DNA of 64,000 nt from Pseudomonas sp. (GTDB taxonomy: Bacteria; Pseudomonadota; Gammaproteobacteria; Pseudomonadales; Pseudomonadaceae): contig NZ_JASLGE010000074.1 in the NCBI RefSeq assembly GCF_030150285.1, positions 26,771 to 90,770 of the forward strand, read 5' to 3'. The first letter of the stretch is position 1. The number at the start of each line of letters is the position of its first letter. Shown one piece after another: positions 62,097 to 64,000 of this stretch. The notes under the pieces were generated by a model that searched no databases, was not told the origin of the DNA, and saw only the letters and a list, made by a program, of their open reading frames with translations. The translations under genes were made by a program, and so were the position numbers.

Positions 62097-63011
62097 TTAA
62101 CGGTTGGCCGGCACCTGCTCGTACATATCCAGAAGTTTGCTGTATTCGGCTCTCAGCGCATTTCGCAGTTCTTCTTTGGGTTGTCGCAGGGGGGCCAGAA
62201 GGGCAGGCGCATTGACGCCGATCAAGTCCATCACCGACTTCATCGGTCCTGGGTTGGTCTCAGAGAACGCCAGGCTCATCAGCGGGATCAATTGCCGGTG
62301 CAACGCCAATGCCTCACTGGTTTTGCCGGCGGTGGCCAGGTCGAACACCTTTCGCCAGGTTTTGGGCAGCAGGTTGGCGGTCACCACAATGCCTCCTGTG
62401 GCACCTGCCGCGACCTGTAGCGGAAAGAGCGTGTCTTCGCCGCTGAGTACGGCGAACGAGCTGTCCACGCCAGCCATGACCCTCAGGTAGTGATACATGT
62501 CGGTATTGCAGGCTTTCATGCCGATGATGCGTTCGTGCCTGGACAGTTCGTGAAGTACCTCGGGATCAATCGAGATTCGCGTGCGATATGGGATCTCGTA
62601 AATGAGGATTGGCAACGGTGACTCGTCGGCGTAGCGCAGGAAATAATCGCGGATGCCCATCTGGGTCGGGTTGGTGTAGTAGGGCGTGATCACCAGCAGG
62701 CCGTCGGCCCCCGCTTTGGCAAAGTCTTCGGCAGCGGTCATCGCATCGTGGTAACCGGTGTCCAGCACCCCGGAAATCACGGGCATGCGCTGATCGGCAA
62801 GCTTGGCGCACAGCTCAACGAAACGCACCCGTTCATGCCTGGACAAGGCTCCGTACTCGCCGGTGCCGCCCAGTGGCACAACGCCGTCTACGCCTTGCCC
62901 AGTCAACCAGGTGAACAGCGCCTGGGTCGCGTTGACGTCAATCGTGTCATCGCTCTGCACCGGGGTGGTTATTGCCGGGAAAATGCCTTTGAGGTGTTCA
63001 GAATTAAGCAT
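62097..63011 (-). CDS. DapA-family lyase/synthase (DHDPS superfamily)
   Basis: The protein is 304 aa from an ATG with AGGAGA upstream. Family catalytic residues are readable: GGTGEYGALSRHER near the N-terminus, the Tyr in ILIYEIPYRT (about 138), and the Schiff-base Lys in IIGMKACNTD (about 164). Members include dihydrodipicolinate synthase, N-acetylneuraminate lyase and pyrroline-4-hydroxy-2-carboxylate deaminase. In this context, beside a ProC-like enzyme and transporter, a catabolic deaminase or aldolase is more likely than lysine biosynthesis. This is inferred. Confidence 0.85.
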   Translation of the reverse strand: MLNSEHLKGIFPAITTPVQSDDTIDVNATQALFTWLTGQGVDGVVPLGGTGEYGALSRHERVRFVELCAKLADQRMPVISGVLDTGYHDAMTAAEDFAKAGADGLLVITPYYTNPTQMGIRDYFLRYADESPLPILIYEIPYRTRISIDPEVLHELSRHERIIGMKACNTDMYHYLRVMAGVDSSFAVLSGEDTLFPLQVAAGATGGIVVTANLLPKTWRKVFDLATAGKTSEALALHRQLIPLMSLAFSETNPGPMKSVMDLIGVNAPALLAPLRQPKEELRNALRAEYSKLLDMYEQVPANR

Positions 63012-63041
63012 GGGTACTTCTCCTAGAAATGAGTTACGGGA

Positions 63042-64000
63042 TCAGCGCGCCAAGCTGCGCTGACGCAGGCGATCGGCACCGAAAATCAGCAGTGTGATAA
63101 ACACCAGCAAGCAGGTGGATACGGCGGCAATGACCGGTGAAACCTGCAAGGTCACCTCGTCCCAGAACTGTTTGGGCAAGGTCGCGTTGAGGCCACCCGA
63201 AGAGAACAGGGCAATCGTCAGCTCATCGAAGGACGTGGCGAAGGCAAACAGGAAGGCGGAAAACATGCCGGCACCCAGCAGAGGAAAGGTCACGTGCTTG
63301 AGTGTTCGGATCGGGCTGGCCCCCAGGCTTTGCGCGGCCAGATCCAGGCGCACGTCGTAGTTGCGCAGCACCGCGACCATGGTCATGACCACATACGGCA
63401 CGCACACCACGGTATGCCCGATGATCAGGCCGATCGAGGTGCCCACCAGTTTCAACTCGGCAAACATGTAGAACAGGCCGAGCGCAATGATCACTCGGGG
63501 CGCAATGATCGGTGACAGCAGGAAGGCAAGCAGCGCTGCTTTACCGCGAATTCGTCCCCTTGCCAGCAGAAACGCAGCGGGCACGCCAATCAGCATCGAC
63601 AAGATACCGGCACCGGTTGCGACCGTTAGCGAGCGGGCCAGCGCTTGCGTCCACACCGGGGTGTCGAGCATTTGTTGGTACCACTGCAGCGTCATGCCGG
63701 ACGGTGGCCATTGCAAGCCAGCACTGCTGAAGGAAATCGGGATCATCAGCAGGGCGGGCAGGCTGATCATGATCAGTACCGTCCAGACAAAAAACCTGAG
63801 GGCCAGCGGCGAACCCTCAGCCCGCTTGCGTTGTGGCTTGAAGGTAAAACGCTCGATAAGCCAGTCGCTGACGGCACCCATGGCCGCCAGCACGGCACTG
63901 CCCGCACGCCGCGCGCGCGTGTCGCGACGAGCCTGGGAGGCCGGATCTTCGCCGGTCAGTGTGGTGAAGCCGAACACCCGGTCATAAATGATGAAGACGA
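63042..64000 (-). CDS. ABC-transporter permease, PotC-like half (5' end outside the window)
   Basis: A binding-protein-dependent permease domain is clear, with six helices and an EAA loop (DVRLDLAAQSLGASPIRTLKHVTFPLLGAGMFSAFLFAFATSFDEL), as in spermidine/putrescine-type systems. An ATG at 63881 could start it. However, the frame stays open to the window edge and reads VFIIYDRVFGFTTL, like the last helix of a PotB-type permease, so this may be the second half of a fused two-domain permease. It probably imports the substrate of the adjacent enzymes. Confidence 0.85.
   Translation of the reverse strand, partial: VFIIYDRVFGFTTLTGEDPASQARRDTRARRAGSAVLAAMGAVSDWLIERFTFKPQRKRAEGSPLALRFFVWTVLIMISLPALLMIPISFSSAGLQWPPSGMTLQWYQQMLDTPVWTQALARSLTVATGAGILSMLIGVPAAFLLARGRIRGKAALLAFLLSPIIAPRVIIALGLFYMFAELKLVGTSIGLIIGHTVVCVPYVVMTMVAVLRNYDVRLDLAAQSLGASPIRTLKHVTFPLLGAGMFSAFLFAFATSFDELTIALFSSGGLNATLPKQFWDEVTLQVSPVIAAVSTCLLVFITLLIFGADRLRQRSLAR

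Noticed and set aside
1..64000. CRISPR arrays, rRNA genes and insertion sequences
   Set aside because: I looked for regularly spaced repeats, rRNA segments and transposase genes and saw none. The only short tandem repeats are the 12-bp pairs near the att site.

Overview
The window reads as part of a Pseudomonas chromosome, most like the P. fluorescens group. The support is the codon and GC character of the core genes, the arrangement of the type VI secretion (T6SS) genes, and a tRNA-Pro-like attachment site. This is recognition from sequence; no search was run.

Region 1 (about 1-10857) is the distal part of a genomic island. It carries a complete type I Zorya anti-phage operon (zorA-zorB-zorC-zorD), an unidentified small gene on the other strand, and a P4-type tyrosine integrase. 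It ends at the 3' half of a tRNA-Pro gene followed by that tRNA's terminator. The intact tRNA copy should lie left of the window.

Region 2 (about 10858-15100) is a mobile-element graveyard. It holds a second pair of 12-bp tandem repeats resembling those before the integrase, a parDE-type toxin-antitoxin pair, and the decayed end of an integrating conjugative element (a traG-like gene fused by deletion to a broken S26 peptidase, and a frameshifted TrbI-like gene). A 29-codon reading frame with a strong ribosome binding site closes the region.

Region 3 (about 15150-58020) is one complete T6SS locus in three transcription blocks. The first runs right: tssA, a TagX-like peptidase, PAAR, tssM, tagF and an OmpA protein. 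The second runs left: tssJ-tssK-tssL-vgrG, then a cargo module with a DUF2515-like protein, a membrane protein, and a PoNe-type DNase with its PoNi immunity gene. The third runs right: a TPR lipoprotein, tssB-C-hcp-E-F-G-clpV, then DUF3304 lipoproteins, a DUF2235-like hydrolase, a second vgrG, a DUF4123 adaptor, a BTH_I2691-like membrane effector, and DUF6708-like immunity genes interleaved with orphan effector fragments.

The most unusual features are in the T6SS cargo zones. Three separate immunity genes are each broken at a homopolymer (A8, G7, T10). A 134-bp imperfect direct repeat brackets the PoNe toxin-immunity module as if it were an exchangeable cassette. A winged-helix or HTH-like N-terminal module is shared by the DNase and a small neighbour gene. 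The hydrolase has Asp where the catalytic Ser is expected.

Region 4 (about 58400-64000) is metabolic and mostly leftward: a pyrroline-5-carboxylate reductase-like gene, an FMN 2-hydroxyacid dehydrogenase, an IclR regulator, a DapA-family lyase or synthase, and the second half of an ABC permease. It looks like an amino-acid or hydroxyacid uptake and catabolism locus.
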